64,000 nucleotides of DNA from contig JAADJZ010000017.1 in assembly GCA_011032825.1 (NCBI GenBank), positions 1-64,000 on the forward strand, read 5' to 3'. A program made the position numbers and the translations under genes. The notes under the pieces were generated by a model that worked only from the letters and a program-made list of their open reading frames with translations, was not told where the DNA came from and ran no database searches. The DNA is from Massariosphaeria phaeospora. Its lineage: Eukaryota; Ascomycota; Dothideomycetes; Pleosporales. The first letter of the stretch is position 1, and every line of letters starts with the position of its first letter. Below are positions 22,800 to 34,773 of this stretch, piece after piece.

Positions 22800-25700
22800 A
22801 CTACAAAACAAATCAACAATTCAAAGCTTACCTAAGAATAAAAAAATTAGTTTAATTTTACTTTACAAAATTGCGAGAATTTGTAAAAAAAACTTTTAGC
22901 AAATAAGCGTTATATAGATACAACAAGTTGCGCTTTTAAAAGTAAACAAACTACAATCCAACTTTTTTAAAAAACAAAACAAAAAGTTTAAAAACTTTTT
23001 TACTAAATACTAAACGAAGTTTAAAAGCTTTTTTAAACAAAATAAAAAGCACAACTTAGCAAACTACTAAAAATAAAATTACAAAATTATTCTTAAAAAA
23101 AGAACAAAACTACGACTAGAACTAATGTATTCTCTAACTTACAACTAACAGAAAGAACTAAAGAAATATATTTAAAAAAATATCTAACAAAAATACATAC
23201 AACTAAGCGAAAGCTTAATAGCGTCGCTAATATTGTTTGTATTAAAGAAAAACAAAAAATTAAAACTATGCGTAGACTATCGACAGCTTAACAACGTTAC
23301 TTAAAAAAATAAATACTTACTACCGCTTATTTAGAAGCTTATAAATTAACTTTAAAAAGTAAAATAAATTACGAAACTTAACGTACGAGACGGATACTAT
23401 CGCATTAAAATTGCAAAAAAGCACGAATAGTTAATAGCTTTTAAAACTAAATACGGACTCTATAAGTACTAGGTTATGCTATTTAAATTAGCTAATACTT
23501 TAGCTACATTTTAAGCTTTAATTAACAAAGTACTATACAAATACTTGAACATCTTTGTTGTAGCGTACTTAAACGACGTATTAATATACTTTAAAGAAAC
23601 GTTCAAGGAATATTAAAAACATGTTAAAAAAGTGCTACAGAAAATAAAGCAGTACTAGCTACTACTTTACTCAAAAAGTGTAAATTTCACGTTACAAAAA
23701 CTAGCTATCTAGAATTTATTATTTCAAAAAAAAATGTGTTTATAGAATTAAAGAAAATCTAGACTGTACAGAAATAGCTAACTTCTAAAAAAGTAAAAAA
23801 TGTGCAGTTCTTTCTAAAATTTGCTAATTTCTATTAAAAGTTTATTAAGAATTACTTTTAGACTACAACACTACTCTTAGAAGTTACTAAAAAAAATAGA
23901 AAATTTAAATAAACAAAAGTACAAGAATAGGCGTTTTAAGAACTTAAAAAAAAGTTTATTACAGCACTAATGCTATAGATGCACAACCTAAAAAAAAAAC
24001 TTAAGTAGAAACTAATGCTTTAGACTACGCATTAAGAGCAATACTTTTGCAACAATGCAAGAATAAAGAATAAAAACTAGTGCTTTACTATTCTAGAAAG
24101 TTCTTAAGAGTAAAACTCAACTACAATGTTTACAAAAAGAAGCTATTAGCAATAAAAAACGCTTTTAAACAATAAAAAGCGTAGCTAAAAAAAGCAAGGC
24201 ATTAAGTACAAGTGTACTTAAACTACTAAAACTTTACTAGTTTTACTACAACTAAAAAATTAAATAGACAACAAGTTAAATAGGCTGAATTTATAGCAGA
24301 TTACGACATCAAGATTTACTATTGCAAAGAAACTAACAATAGAGCTGCAAACGCGCTTAGTTGAAAATTAGATTTTATAAAAACTAACAAACTAGTTACG
24401 TACAACCTAGTATTACAACAAAACTTAAACAAAACTTTTAAATACAACTAACTACAATTAGCTAAAATAGCTAGAGTTACAAGCATTAAAAAAAAATGCA
24501 CTAAAAATAAAGCAAAAACGACTAGCAAAGATAAATAGTTACAAACGATACTTAAGCTATATAGTTTATTTAGAAATTACATGCTTTACAAGCATATAAA
24601 CACTTAGAAATTAACAAAATAGTTTAATAAATCTTAAACAAGTACTTAATGCTCTACGTACAAAACATAGTTTAAAAAGTAGTAAGCAACTATTTAGACT
24701 ATTTAAAAAACAAGCCTAAAAGACATAAACTCTACAAATTACTTTAACTACTAGAACTACTTGCACGCTTATAAATTAGCGTTACAATAAACTTTATAGT
24801 AAAGCTTTTAAAATTGTTAAAACCTAAATTAGCACAGCTATGCAACTCGATCTTAGTAATTGTAAATTAATTAACTAAAAAATTACATTTTGTACTAACA
24901 GAAAAGTTAATTATAGCAGAAAAAATAGCTTACGAAGTTACAAAGACACTCGTTGCTAATTACAAATTGCTAAAATAGTTTATTACTAATAAAGACAAGC
25001 TGTTTACATTAAAGTTTTAGAATACGTTTCTAGCTTAGTTAGAAGTTGCAAAAAAGCTATTAACTAGCTTTTACCTACAAACAAACAGCTAGACAAAACA
25101 AACAAATTAAACGCTAAAATAGTACCTACGAATGTACGCTAACAAGCTGCAAAACAACTAGGTTAAACTTTTACTAACAGCACAATTAGCTTACAACAGC
25201 GCAAAGTTTACAACTATAAAACACTTGCTATACTACGCAAATTATAGATATAAGCTAGTAGCTTATTAAAATTTAAAAAATATTAAAAGCATTTCGCTAG
25301 CAGCGAACGATAAAGCTTTTAAAATGCAAAAATTACACAATAAATTAAGCTAACGAATTGCTTAAAGAAACTTTACGACGGCTAAGTTAGCAAACAAAAA
25401 AAAGCTTAAAAAACTAACTTTTAAAAAGGAGAATAGAGTTTTTCTCTTACAAAAATATCTAAAAACTAAACGACTATGCAACAAATTAAACAACTTTCAA
25501 ATAAAACTGTTTAAAATTCTAAAAGTTAAAAGACTTGTATTATTTAAACTATTGCTATTTACAAGCATGCGCATACATCTAGTTTTTTACAAATTACTTC
25601 TCAAACTAGCACTACTAGACGCCGAAGTAGCAACTAATATCAAACTCAAAAACAAAAAGTACAAAGTTAAAGAAGTTAAGAACCTACAAAAGTTTAAACG

Positions 25701-25800
25701 TTAGTAGAAATACTTAGTTAAATAGCAAGAATAGCTAAAGAGCTAGAATACATAGAAACTAATACAAAATTTTATAAACTGCAAGGAGCTAGTGCGAACA
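22800..25800 (+). pseudogene. GypsyA-2 pol remnant: RT, RNase H, integrase, chromodomain
   Basis: Reading through stops on the plus strand gives KLCVDYRQLNNVT (about 23.27 kb), the start of a Ty3/gypsy reverse transcriptase. AYLNDVLIY follows at about 23.57 kb, where the catalytic YLDD has become YLND. Next come RNase H and then integrase: LTKKLHFVLTEK at about 24.88 kb matches the block just after the first catalytic Asp, here Asn. The chromodomain is at about 25.66-25.79 kb (YKVKEVKN, then YLVK, then NT-stop-KLI where aromatic and WEP-like residues are expected). Chromodomains of chromoviruses direct insertion to heterochromatin marks. Inactive; edges approximate. Confidence 0.85.
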
Positions 25801-26595
25801 TATTACTAGCAAAATCTAAAGGCAAAGAATCCGAGTTCTCTAAAAGAGCAGAAAAATTAAAAGAAAAAGCAAGAAAAAACGAGTTAGTTTGTAACTAGCT
25901 TAGGTTAGCTAAGAACAGTTCGAATAGCAGTAGTACAGGACTATTAGTAGAAGCTGTACTTTTGAAATTAACAATAGCGCTAAACTGCGCTGCTTCTAGT
26001 TTCTCTAATTTTTTAATAGCAATCTACTTATTAGCAAAACGCTAATTTCTTTTTATTTTAGCAATAGAAAGCTCTACTTAACGAGTAGCAGCACGAGACT
26101 TAACTGCAAACACTAACTAAGTAGCTTAGATTCGCGCAGACAGCACTTGTTGTTTAGCTAGCAAAAGCTAATGTTGCAAGTTGCAACGGTTTTGTTAAAA
26201 AGCTGCTTACTTTTTTTTTTGTTAGAACGAGACTGCAAGGCGCACTAGACTAAAAGCATTTAGCATACTTATTTAACAAGAAATTAACTAGGCACTTTAG
26301 ATTCTTTTTAGAACAACAGCTGCAAGAAGCAGGCATTTTTAAACTAGTTTTACAAATTTAAGCAACTTAATTGTAACAACAGCGAGTTAACTTAGAATAC
26401 GAATCTACGAAAAGCGAAAACTTAAGCATAGTTAAACTTAAGAACTTGAAAAAATACAAAAGAAAGCTACGACACGACGAAAATCGAGATTAACTTACTT
26501 TTATACAAAACAGTACTTTTGATATAAAACACAAAACAAACTAGCACAGCATAGCAGAACAGCTATTAAAACGATATTCTTAAAAAAGAAAATAA

Positions 26596-27098
26596 TGTTA
26601 CAAACAAAAACAATACTAGGTATTGTAAACTAAGCAACGACGTAGAAAAGTTGTTAAAGCTTGCAAGTTTGCAAAACAAAAGTACAGTAATGCGTAAAGC
26701 AGAATTAAGTTAGCAGTTACGTAATAGTAATTAGTGCGATTAGAGCTTTAGCAAACTAAGTATACTAAGCAACAAGCGCTTAGCTAGCCTAAAGCGCTTA
26801 GCAACTAAGCATACTAAGCGGACTAAGCAGAACGCTTTTAGCAAAGAATTATAGAACTATATAAATTAGTAGAATTTCTTTTACAGTTTTAATTCTTTGT
26901 AGTTAACTTTTCTAAGTACATTTTATACATAGATTAAATCTATAGGCAACAGATTGTTACTTTGTTATTCTATTCAAAATAAAATTGAGATTGTTTCTAC
27001 ACGTTGTTACTAAGCTTTTTGAATATAGAACAATTTCTTAAGCAGAATTTCTAAGTCTAATACCTAGTACCTTCGGTAAGAGAACACTTTTGATAATA
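26596..27098 (+). repeat. 3' LTR of GypsyA-2
   Basis: Same length as the 5' LTR and the same central CTAAG-rich segment. It ends TAATA instead of TAACA, a C-to-T change at the terminus, just before the GTAAA duplication. Confidence 0.9.
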
Positions 27099-27130
27099 GT
27101 AAAGTGCTGCTAATAAGCTGCCTAAAAGTA

Positions 27131-27198
27131 AGCTCGCTGCTAAACAACTTTGCAAAGGTATTAGAATTGCTAACAAATACAAGTAATTACTACTTATA
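27131..27198. other. Short unassigned segment between MULE and transposon K1
   Basis: Continuation of the 9915-10809 sequence after the MULE is removed. It ends in the TA duplication (27197-27198) of the next element. No feature seen. Confidence 0.5.
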
Positions 27199-29078
27199 AC
27201 GTAGATTTCTAGCGAGTTGCTTACCTAAGCGAGTTGCTTACCTACGCCAAGCTTTCTTTCTACTACCTACTTTTTTTATTCTACTACTTTCTCTCTAGCA
27301 CCTAGTACAAGTTAAAATAACTTAAATTACTTAGAATTAACTGCTGCATCTAACCTACACGTGCGCTTGTTGTGCTCTAGCTTGCTGCAACGTCTACAGC
27401 GTTTTAAAAGCTAGCTGCTCTAATTACTAGTATTACTACAAGCTTTTTTTTGGCTTTTTCTTTTATTACTGCGCGTTTTAAACGCTTTAAGAGCTATTAA
27501 GTGCACTTTTTTTTAACTGTAAAAGTACTTTTCTACTGCACACGCTTTTTTTTGTGCAATTTTCGTTGCGACAAAGTTTTGTTAGTAGCTTAAAATTTAG
27601 CAACTTAGTTGCGTAGTAGCAGCATAGAAGCTGCTACATACTTCGCGCCTTTAAAAAGCTTTGCAAAAGCATGAACTATTAAAGTAAAAAAGCTATTTAC
27701 ATACTTTTGAATTTTCTTTTAAATTAGCGTTAATTGTAACTTAAATTTTAAAGTATTGCTTAAAGTTTAAAACTGCTAGGAACTATTTTTTACGATAAGT
27801 AATAGTAAACTGCAAAGCTACACGTTAAGCTTCAAAACTACTGCTTTTAAGTTAAATAAAACTAATCTAGCAGTTTAAAAGCTTTTTTAGATATTGCTTT
27901 TTGTAATAAAAGCGTTGTAATCGCTAATAAAGCATAACAGAAACTTAAGTTTAGTAATGTAGTTAATGCGATTGCGTATTAGATTCTTAGCTTAGTAGCT
28001 ATACGCTTTTTTAAAAAGTGCAAAACAATTAACATTAAAAAGCTGTAAAAAGTGCAACAAGTAAGAAAGCATGCAAAAAGTAATAATACTGTTATTTTTG
28101 TAGTACTACTTGAAAGCAAGCGACTTATAGCTCTTATAGCCGTTAATAAAAAGTAAATGTACTATTTTACTAGTACGTTTTTTTGTATAAGCGTTAAAGT
28201 ACTTTAACTACTCTAAACCTAGCTCGTTGTTTGTTTAGCTATTTTTAGAAACTGCGATAACTTAGTTGCAAAGTAAGCTATCTTTCTTGTACAAAGCAAA
28301 GAAGTAGTTTTTGCTTCAAAAAATTATAAAAAGTAGAATAGCTTACTCTATTGCGTTAACGCTTTGCACTACTGTTGTCTACTCTCTATTACTTTGCTAC
28401 ACTATTTTTAGCCGCTTTTAACGCTCTAAGCTAGTAATTACTATACTTGTTAAAATCTAGCTTATTATAAAGCTTATTTTATTAAAGTTGTAAGTATTAT
28501 TGTTTACTACGTTGTACTTAGCTTTTACATTTGCTACAAGCCTAAACTAGTTAGCTACAAGCTTAAAATCTTTACAAAAAGCTCTTTTATAGTTGTACTT
28601 TTAATTAAACTTAATCTAAAGCTTAGAGTAACGCTTAACAAACAACGTAATCTAGTTTTTTTTAACTAGTAGCTAGCCTCGCGCTGCGAGTAGTAAGTTA
28701 GCTTTATTCTTTAACTTAGCAAGCCTAAGTAGAAAGCTTCGCGCGTTAAAGTTAATAGCATATTTTTAATTACTATGTTCTTTATTAAATAGAGTTATAT
28801 TAAGTTAAGTATGCAATTGCGTTGTAAAAGTTTTTTTAATAAGCTAATTGCTTAGTGTTTTTTAAAAAACGTTGTAGATCGATGCAGCGCGTTGCTAAAA
28901 AAGTGTTGCGTTGCGTTATATAGTCTAAATCGCAAATTGTATTTAGCTTTTGTTTAAAGCGCGTAGCGCGTTGTGTAGTTAAGCTATTGCGTAGTAGAAA
29001 AAAAAAAGCAAGTGTTAGTAAAGAGCTTAGCGCAGGTAAGCAGCTTGCCTTAGTAAGCAACTCGCTAGAAATCTACGT
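27199..29078 (-). mobile_element. Fot1/pogo-like transposon K1, decayed
   Basis: 1880 bp with TA duplications at 27197-27198 and 29079-29080. The ends begin ACGTAGATTT and carry the 17-mers CTAGCGAGTTGCTTACC and TAAGCGAGTTGCTTACC. The transposase lies on the minus strand: a zinc knuckle (CRRCSKLEHNKRT-type) at about 27.36-27.40 kb, and a decayed NGYKSYKSLAF catalytic block at about 28.1 kb, where a DGHxSH motif is expected. Same family as 55303-57163. Confidence 0.9.
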
Positions 29079-30104
29079 TATACTAATTTAAGCTATTAAA
29101 TTAAAAAGTACGTAGTATAGGTTATTTTAGTTTAAAATATTACTAACTAGTTTGCTATAAAGAGTGCTAGCTATATTATAGTAACTTATTTCTGTATAGT
29201 AGTAACTTCTAGTATAATAAATAAGCAGAGTTTTTAGTACGTTCTTTTAGTTGTAAACGTAATAAAAAAAGTATTGCTACTAAAGTAGAATTTAAGTAAC
29301 GTATTTTAAAACTTCTATTACTAAGTATATCTAGAAAGCTACTAATAATAAGAATACAATTTATGAAAAAGTAAGTTAACTTATTCTAGCTTATTTTAGC
29401 GCAAATTAATTTCTTATATCTAGTTTTATAGTAGTAAAGTTGTTATTAATATTATAGTAGATTATCGTGCTAAGATTAGAAAGCTTAAGTAGTAGATTGT
29501 TAATCTTAAAGCTAAAAAGCTTACTAAGTTTAGTAACACAAAACGTACTATTATAAATTATATTAAAGCTTTAGGTAAAAAGCTTTTAAAGCTTAAAAAC
29601 TAGTAGTATACCTTTAGGTAGTTTTGCAAGTTATTAACTAATTAGTTGCGTTTATTAAGACTTTTCTAGCTGTAGTAAAAGTTGTTCGCTTTATTTAGAG
29701 TTGTAATAAGAGAGTTAGTAGCAAATAGTTTTTTTCTAGCGTACTTAGAGATAATAACTAGTAGATAGAATAAAAGTAAGTAGTTCTAAAGTAGCATTAT
29801 TATGCATACCTTTCTAAAACTTAACTTGCTTTACTTTGCTATAAAATATGCTTTATTAGCCTATAGTAACTTTAGATACTTTCTTTAATACCTTGCTTTA
29901 TAATACAAAACAATATAGTATCTTTTCTAGAAAAGTTAAGAACTTAGAAATTTAATTTTTTTTAAAGATTTTAACGCTAAGTATACGTTAGGTAGCTAAG
30001 TAAAAAGTATAAACTGTTTTTTTTCTAAAGGCACTTTACCTAGAGTGCGTTTTTTATTCTATTTGCTATAGATTTTTTTCTTTTCTAAAAGTTATTAAGC
30101 GTAT

Positions 30105-30240
30105 TTATGCTAATATTTAGCTTTAGTTTCTATAAGTTCTTATTATTAGAGTATTTTTTCTATTTAATAAAGTACTTCTAGTTACTAAGAAAAGATTTTC
30201 TTTTATTAAGCACTTTTTTAACGTAGTATACTTTGTTACT
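30105..30240 (-). pseudogene. GypsyB chromodomain remnant
   Basis: Minus-strand reading gives YYVKKVLNKRK, a gap, then KYFIK-stop-KKYSNNKNL-stop. This follows the chromodomain pattern of an aromatic-Val-Glu-x-Ile/Val-Leu-x-x-Arg start, a YxVKWxGY core and an NTWEP end. Trp positions are stop codons and acidic positions read Lys or Asn, as G-to-A decay predicts. Confidence 0.7.
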
Positions 30241-30596
30241 AAAAGTACACAAGGTATCTACTAAAAAGCTACTTTATAATAGTATCAACCTCTTCTAGGT
30301 ATATAGTTTTAATAAGAAAATATAGAAAACTAAATAGTTGCTTTTTAGCTTAAGCATGTTTACTTTATACGCGTTAGTACTAATCTAGCCTATAATAGTG
30401 CCTAGGCCTACGTACTTTTAGTTAAGCTTTTTCTTTAGCCTAGTAGATTTTATATAGTAGTTTGAAATTAACACCTAGTTGCCTAGCTTTAACAAGATAT
30501 ACTTTTTACTTTTATTAAAGTACTTTTTCTAATAAGCGTTCGCTGCTTTAATCTTGCGTTAATATTTAGCTTAAAAACTAATTATGTTTACTACTA

Positions 30597-32446
30597 ACGT
30601 AATTCACTACCAAAAGCAATAAACTATCGAAAGCGACAAAATCTGCCAAGGCTGCTACTTCTTTTATTATCTTGTTATGCTTTAACTAAACAACGCGTTG
30701 TTACAGCAAAACGAAAAAAAGCTTTAGATTGCCTTTGCAGCCTTTCAAGCTAGCCAATTCTAAAGCTATTAAGCTGCTGCTGCTACTTTTAACGTTAATT
30801 ACTATACTTTCTCTAAACGCGCCAAAGGAACTCTATTTTGCTTTAAATTACTTGCTAACGGCTATAAGCTTACAGCAATCAAAAAGCAAACAATTATTCG
30901 ATATATACTTAACCTCGATTCGCGAGAATTCGCGCTCTAGCTGTGTAAAGTAGCAGATATAGCTAATAAAGTGCTAAGTGTGCGCGGTAGAAAGCTAGTT
31001 GGCAAATACTAAGCTAAGAGATTCGTAACGCGTTTAGATTAGCTTAAAATAGCGTTTAATTGAGCTAAGAATAGGCAGAGAATACTCTAAAAGAATTCAA
31101 AAATAATTAGCGCGTAGTTCAAGCTAGTAGAGAATACTAAAGCTAAGTACGGCGTTTACAACGACAACGTGCACAACTTTAACAAAACTAGCTTCTAAAT
31201 AAGCGTAATTAGCTCTATAAAAGTCGTTACAAGCTTTTAAAAACGTACTTAACTTAATTTTATCTAGCTAAGCAATTAAAAGTAGGTAATAGTTATCTAG
31301 AGCATTTGCGCCGCAAAGTACGCAATCTTGCTATTTATTATCTACAAAAAGCGCGTTTACATTTTAGCATAGTACAAAGAGAATTTTATACTTAGCAATT
31401 AAAAGCTTTTAGTTTCTAAGAACGGCTAGACAAACAACGCTTTTAGTTTTAAATAGTTAAAGCACTTTAACGCGCATACAAAAGCGCGTTAAGTAAAAAA
31501 GTATTAGCTGCTTATTTTAAACAGCTATAAGAGCTACTAATCTTAGAATTTCAAAAACTATTGCTTTAAAAACAAGATTTTTACGCTTTGCATGCTAGCT
31601 TATTTATTTTATATTCTTTAGCTGCTAGATGTAGTTTGCTTTTTGCTGCTAAAGCTAAAGTACTTTTAACGCGTTTGGAACTTAGCGCGCTAGCGCGTTT
31701 TCTATATTAACAAAGAAAGCTTTCTACTAGCTTTTAAAAACGCGTTTTTAAAAGTGTTTACAACAAAGAACTATAAAAAAGCTTTTAAAATTTTAAAGCT
31801 AGTTTCTATTAATGCGTAGGTAGTACTTAATCGCTTTAAAGTATAGCTACGTACTTTGCTACTACTTTTTGCACTAGAAACGCCGTAGCAGTTAAAAACT
31901 TCAAGCAATACGCTTAAATTTAGATCGCAATTAAAGCTTATTACTACTAAGCTTAGTTTCTTTTTATTATCTTTAAAGAATAGAGTTAACTAGCTTGTTA
32001 AAAAGTTCTACTAGATAGCCTATTAAGTTAAGCTAATGCGCAATCGAATCTCTAGCTTTAAAAAAAACTATTAAAGAAGCAACAAAATAAAAATTACAAA
32101 AACAAAAGCAAATTTAGACAAGTAGCACAATAGAGTATAGTAACAAATTAGCGCAAGTAGCTGCTAAAGCGTCTACAGCACTTTAGCTATTAAAAAAAGC
32201 ACGTAGTAAAAAGAGTTAAAAAAGAGCACAACTAGCTCTACGGCGCTGTAAAAACTATAGTAATACAAGGCACAATGCTCAAACTTGCTAAAAGAATATA
32301 AAAAAAGCTTTTAAATCTAGAGCTAGCACGACGTACGCAGGTTCCTTGTTTAATAGCAATTAGTTTAATGTTCTTTAAAATAAGTTGGTTGTGCCAAAGA
32401 AAAGTAGCCGGCTCGGTGATCTAGCCGGCTCGGTGATCCAATACGT
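30597..32446 (+). mobile_element. Fot1/pogo-like transposon D, decayed, unlike ends
   Basis: 1850 bp with TA duplications at 30595-30596 and 32447-32448. The body aligns almost without gaps to the readable copy at 14209-16057, and the differences are overwhelmingly transitions. The left end is an A-type terminal repeat (ACGTAATTCACTACC...). The right end (read inward ACGTATTGG, then 17-mers ATCACCGAGCCGGCTAG and ATCACCGAGCCGGCTAC) belongs to another type and is not mutated. The catalytic first Asp is Asn (NFNKTS for NFDETG). The zinc-knuckle part near 32.23-32.29 kb is damaged. Lies in GypsyB. Confidence 0.9.
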
Positions 32447-32461
32447 TAAGTATTATAGTTA

Positions 32462-33136
32462 GGCGAAGAATACGCGGAACCACACTTTGGGTAAGCAGAA
32501 CCACAGTTTGGGAAATACGCGTGCAGCCTCTCGCTTCGTATTTTGCAGCACTGCCGAGGTTCTGCCGAGGAACACCAAAGCTTCGGACGACCGAACCCGC
32601 AGAGGCACCTGCTGCACCACTTCCACAGCAACTCAAAATACCTGCGCATTGAATAAAGCTGTAATATTTGTATGCAACGAATATACAAACGCTTGCAGCC
32701 TTTTTCTGACGTCAGGTTGCTGCGCTGCAGGCGCGGGTGTTTCTGCGGGTGCGCACCTGGCCACCGAGCGCCGCCGCTAGGTGCCTCTGCGGGTGCCTTT
32801 GCGAGTGCCTCTGCGGGTGTTTCTCGCGATGGCGGCGGCGCACCTGCAGCGACCGCGCACAACAACCACGCGATAGAAAAAGGCTGCGAGAGTCTGTATA
32901 GCCGTCGCATACAAATCTCACAGCCTTGTTCAAAGCGCAGGTATTTTGAGTCGCTGTGGAGGTGGTGCAGCGGGTGCGGCAGCTCGCCTTTAGGTGCAGG
33001 CGCCTCTGCTGCCTCTGCCGTCCGATGTTTTGGTGTTCGTCGGCTAAACCTCGGCAGTACGGATAATTCGGCTGCACGCGTATTTCTCAAAGTGTGGTTC
33101 CGCCTACTCAAAGTGTGGTTCCGCGTATTCTTCACC
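32462..33136. mobile_element. MITE2: GC-rich foldback, MULE-type target duplication
   Basis: 675 bp bounded by the 8-bp direct repeat TATAGTTA (32454-32461; 33137-33144). The ends are inverted (GGCGAAGAATACGCGG against GGTGAAGAATACGCGG), and the inverted match continues, with gaps and substitutions, for roughly 300 bp per side. Several overlapping open frames occur on both strands, but they are by-products of the palindrome and none resembles a protein. Composition is near normal, in contrast to the decayed DNA on both sides. The right half resembles the left subterminal part of the MULE (about 10930-11130), which with the 8-bp duplication argues for a Mutator-type non-autonomous element. Confidence 0.85.
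32780..32827 (+). repeat. 12-bp tandem repeat in the centre of MITE2
   Basis: Four 12-bp units (GGTGCCTCTGCG, GGTGCCTTTGCG, AGTGCCTCTGCG, GGTGTTTCTCGC) lie at the loop of the foldback; related units occur just to the left near 32735-32755. Confidence 0.8.
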
Positions 33137-33849
33137 TATAGTTATACTCTGCCTTATCTATCTTTTGCAAGAAGAAACTAATTAGGCGCTAGTAAGCATT
33201 TTTTTACTATTTTCTCTATTAGAAGCTTTCTAGCTTAGAATACTACTAATAGCGCTTTTAGAAGTGTTAGTTTTAAGCTTTGTAAGCTATTCTACTTTAT
33301 AATAAACTAGAATAAAAACGTTAAAAAAAGTACTCTTAAGTTTTCTAAACGCTTTCTTAGCTTTAGTTCTAAAGGTAATTTACTAGCTTTTTTTCTTTTT
33401 TTGCGCGTACCTGCTTTAGACTGCTTCTAGCTTTTTTTAAAGTTAGTTTAGTTGATAGTAAAGCAAGCTTAGAGAACTTAGTAATAAAGCGCTAATAATA
33501 GTTTATATAGTCTATAAATACTTAAATGTTTTAAACTATGTTTAGTATTAGCTACTTTTAGATTATTCTAATTTATTTTAGGTTAATTTTAACTTTTTCT
33601 AGGCATACAATATAGCCTAGGTATTCTATTTACTATATATACTACTTATACTTACTAAGCTTTAAGTATAGCTTTGCTTTACGCAAACGTTAGAGAACTT
33701 TCTTAACATACTCTATATAAGCTTCTTCTAAGTTAGAAAATACTAAAATATTACTAAAGCTTATAATATAGGTTATATTAACTAACTTAGTAAAAGCTTA
33801 GTTAATATAGGCTTAGAATGCTGCAGAAGCATTTGTAAAACTAAATAGT

Positions 33850-34150
33850 ATAACAAGATACTTCAGATAACTATATTAAGTTTTAAAAGCTATTTTCTAT
33901 TTATTTTTCTTTTTTATCTAGGTTTTATAATAGGCTTTATAGATATTAAACTTAGTATAGACTTTTACCTTAGCTAACTTCTCTAAGAACCCTGTAATAA
34001 AAGGCAGAAAGTAATAATTCTTAATTATAATTTTATTAAGACCTTAATAGTAAATACAAAGTTTTAAGGTACTATGTTTTTTCTTTGCAAAAAGAATTAG
34101 CGCACTAGCTAAGAATCTTAAGCGCTTTATTTATTTTCTATTAAAGTACT
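33850..34150 (-). pseudogene. GypsyB reverse transcriptase remnant
   Basis: The minus strand, read across stops and two reading frames, matches the start of a Ty3/gypsy reverse transcriptase: a block resembling PILFxKKKD, then a YRGLN-like block, then a stretch resembling VYTKLDIYKAYY. No long open frame remains. The domain is identified by the order and spacing of these blocks. Confidence 0.7.
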
Positions 34151-34773
34151 TATCTATATACTTGCATAGATACTTTAATTTTACTATTAATATATTGTAT
34201 AGACGTTAATGCAAAGAGGTTATACTAGGCTAAAGTTTAATTATAAAATCTTACTCTCTATAAAACACTTTTACTAACAAGCTATTCGAGTTTATTACGT
34301 CTTAGTACTTTTAATACTTAAGTTGCAAACTAGAGCCTTGCTTTTCTTAGTTACCTACTTTAAAAAGTATACTAATTTAAAAAATATAAAGCTCTATATT
34401 AGAACTATATAAAGTTTAAGTAAACTTTACTACGTTTTCTATAGCTACTTTAGTATAGTTTAGTTTATTCTAGTTTTTTATACTTCTAAAGAGTATGTAG
34501 CAACGTAGATAGTTTAGCTTTAGCTAAAACTAATCTATCTAAGAAAGTCTAAGGCATATTAGAGAACTTTCAAAATTAGCTACTATTAAAAAGATTCTAT
34601 AGGTTTATACTTTAGTTCTAGAGTTTATTATATAAACCTTTGCTATACTATATCTATATATAGTGTAACCTAATCTACTTAGTAAAATAAAAAGAATATT
34701 AGAAATTAGTTTAAGAACAAGATTCTATTTCCTTGCTACAATAGCTAAAAGATTATTAAAATAACTTCTACTA

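Larger units (their letters stand above)
18098..27098 (+). mobile_element. GypsyA-2: full-length Ty3/gypsy chromovirus, decayed
   Basis: LTRs of 503 bp at 18098-18600 and 26596-27098 are flanked by a 5-bp duplication GTAAA (18093-18097; 27099-27103), so both ends are secure. The internal region reads gag, then pol, on the plus strand, with reverse transcriptase, RNase H, integrase and a chromodomain in that order (Ty3/gypsy arrangement). It is interrupted by a Fot-like element at 19745-21608; without it the element is about 7.1 kb. Every frame has stops, mostly CAA/CAG-to-TAA/TAG and TGG-to-TAG/TAA types. It is inserted in the right terminal repeat of the MULE. Confidence 0.92.
10810..27122 (-). 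mobile_element. Mutator-like element (MULE) carrying three insertions
   Basis: Both ends show the inverted sequence (A/G)GCAGCTTATTAGCAGCAC. The terminal repeats of roughly 130 bp are 10810-10940 on the left, and about 17970-18097 plus 27104-27122 on the right. They are bounded by an 8-bp duplication TAAAAGTA (10802-10809; 27123-27130), typical of the Mutator superfamily. Subtracting Fot-like elements 11438-13286 and 14209-16057 and GypsyA-2 (18098-27098), with their target duplications, leaves about 3.6 kb. The minus strand of 16.1-17.7 kb holds the transposase. The left subterminal part (about 10930-11130) resembles a half of the foldback MITE at 32462-33136. Decayed and inactive. Confidence 0.85.

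Noticed and set aside
32446..33181. Frames of up to 229 codons across MITE2
   Set aside because: They occur on both strands of a palindromic element, run over its ends, and resemble no protein.
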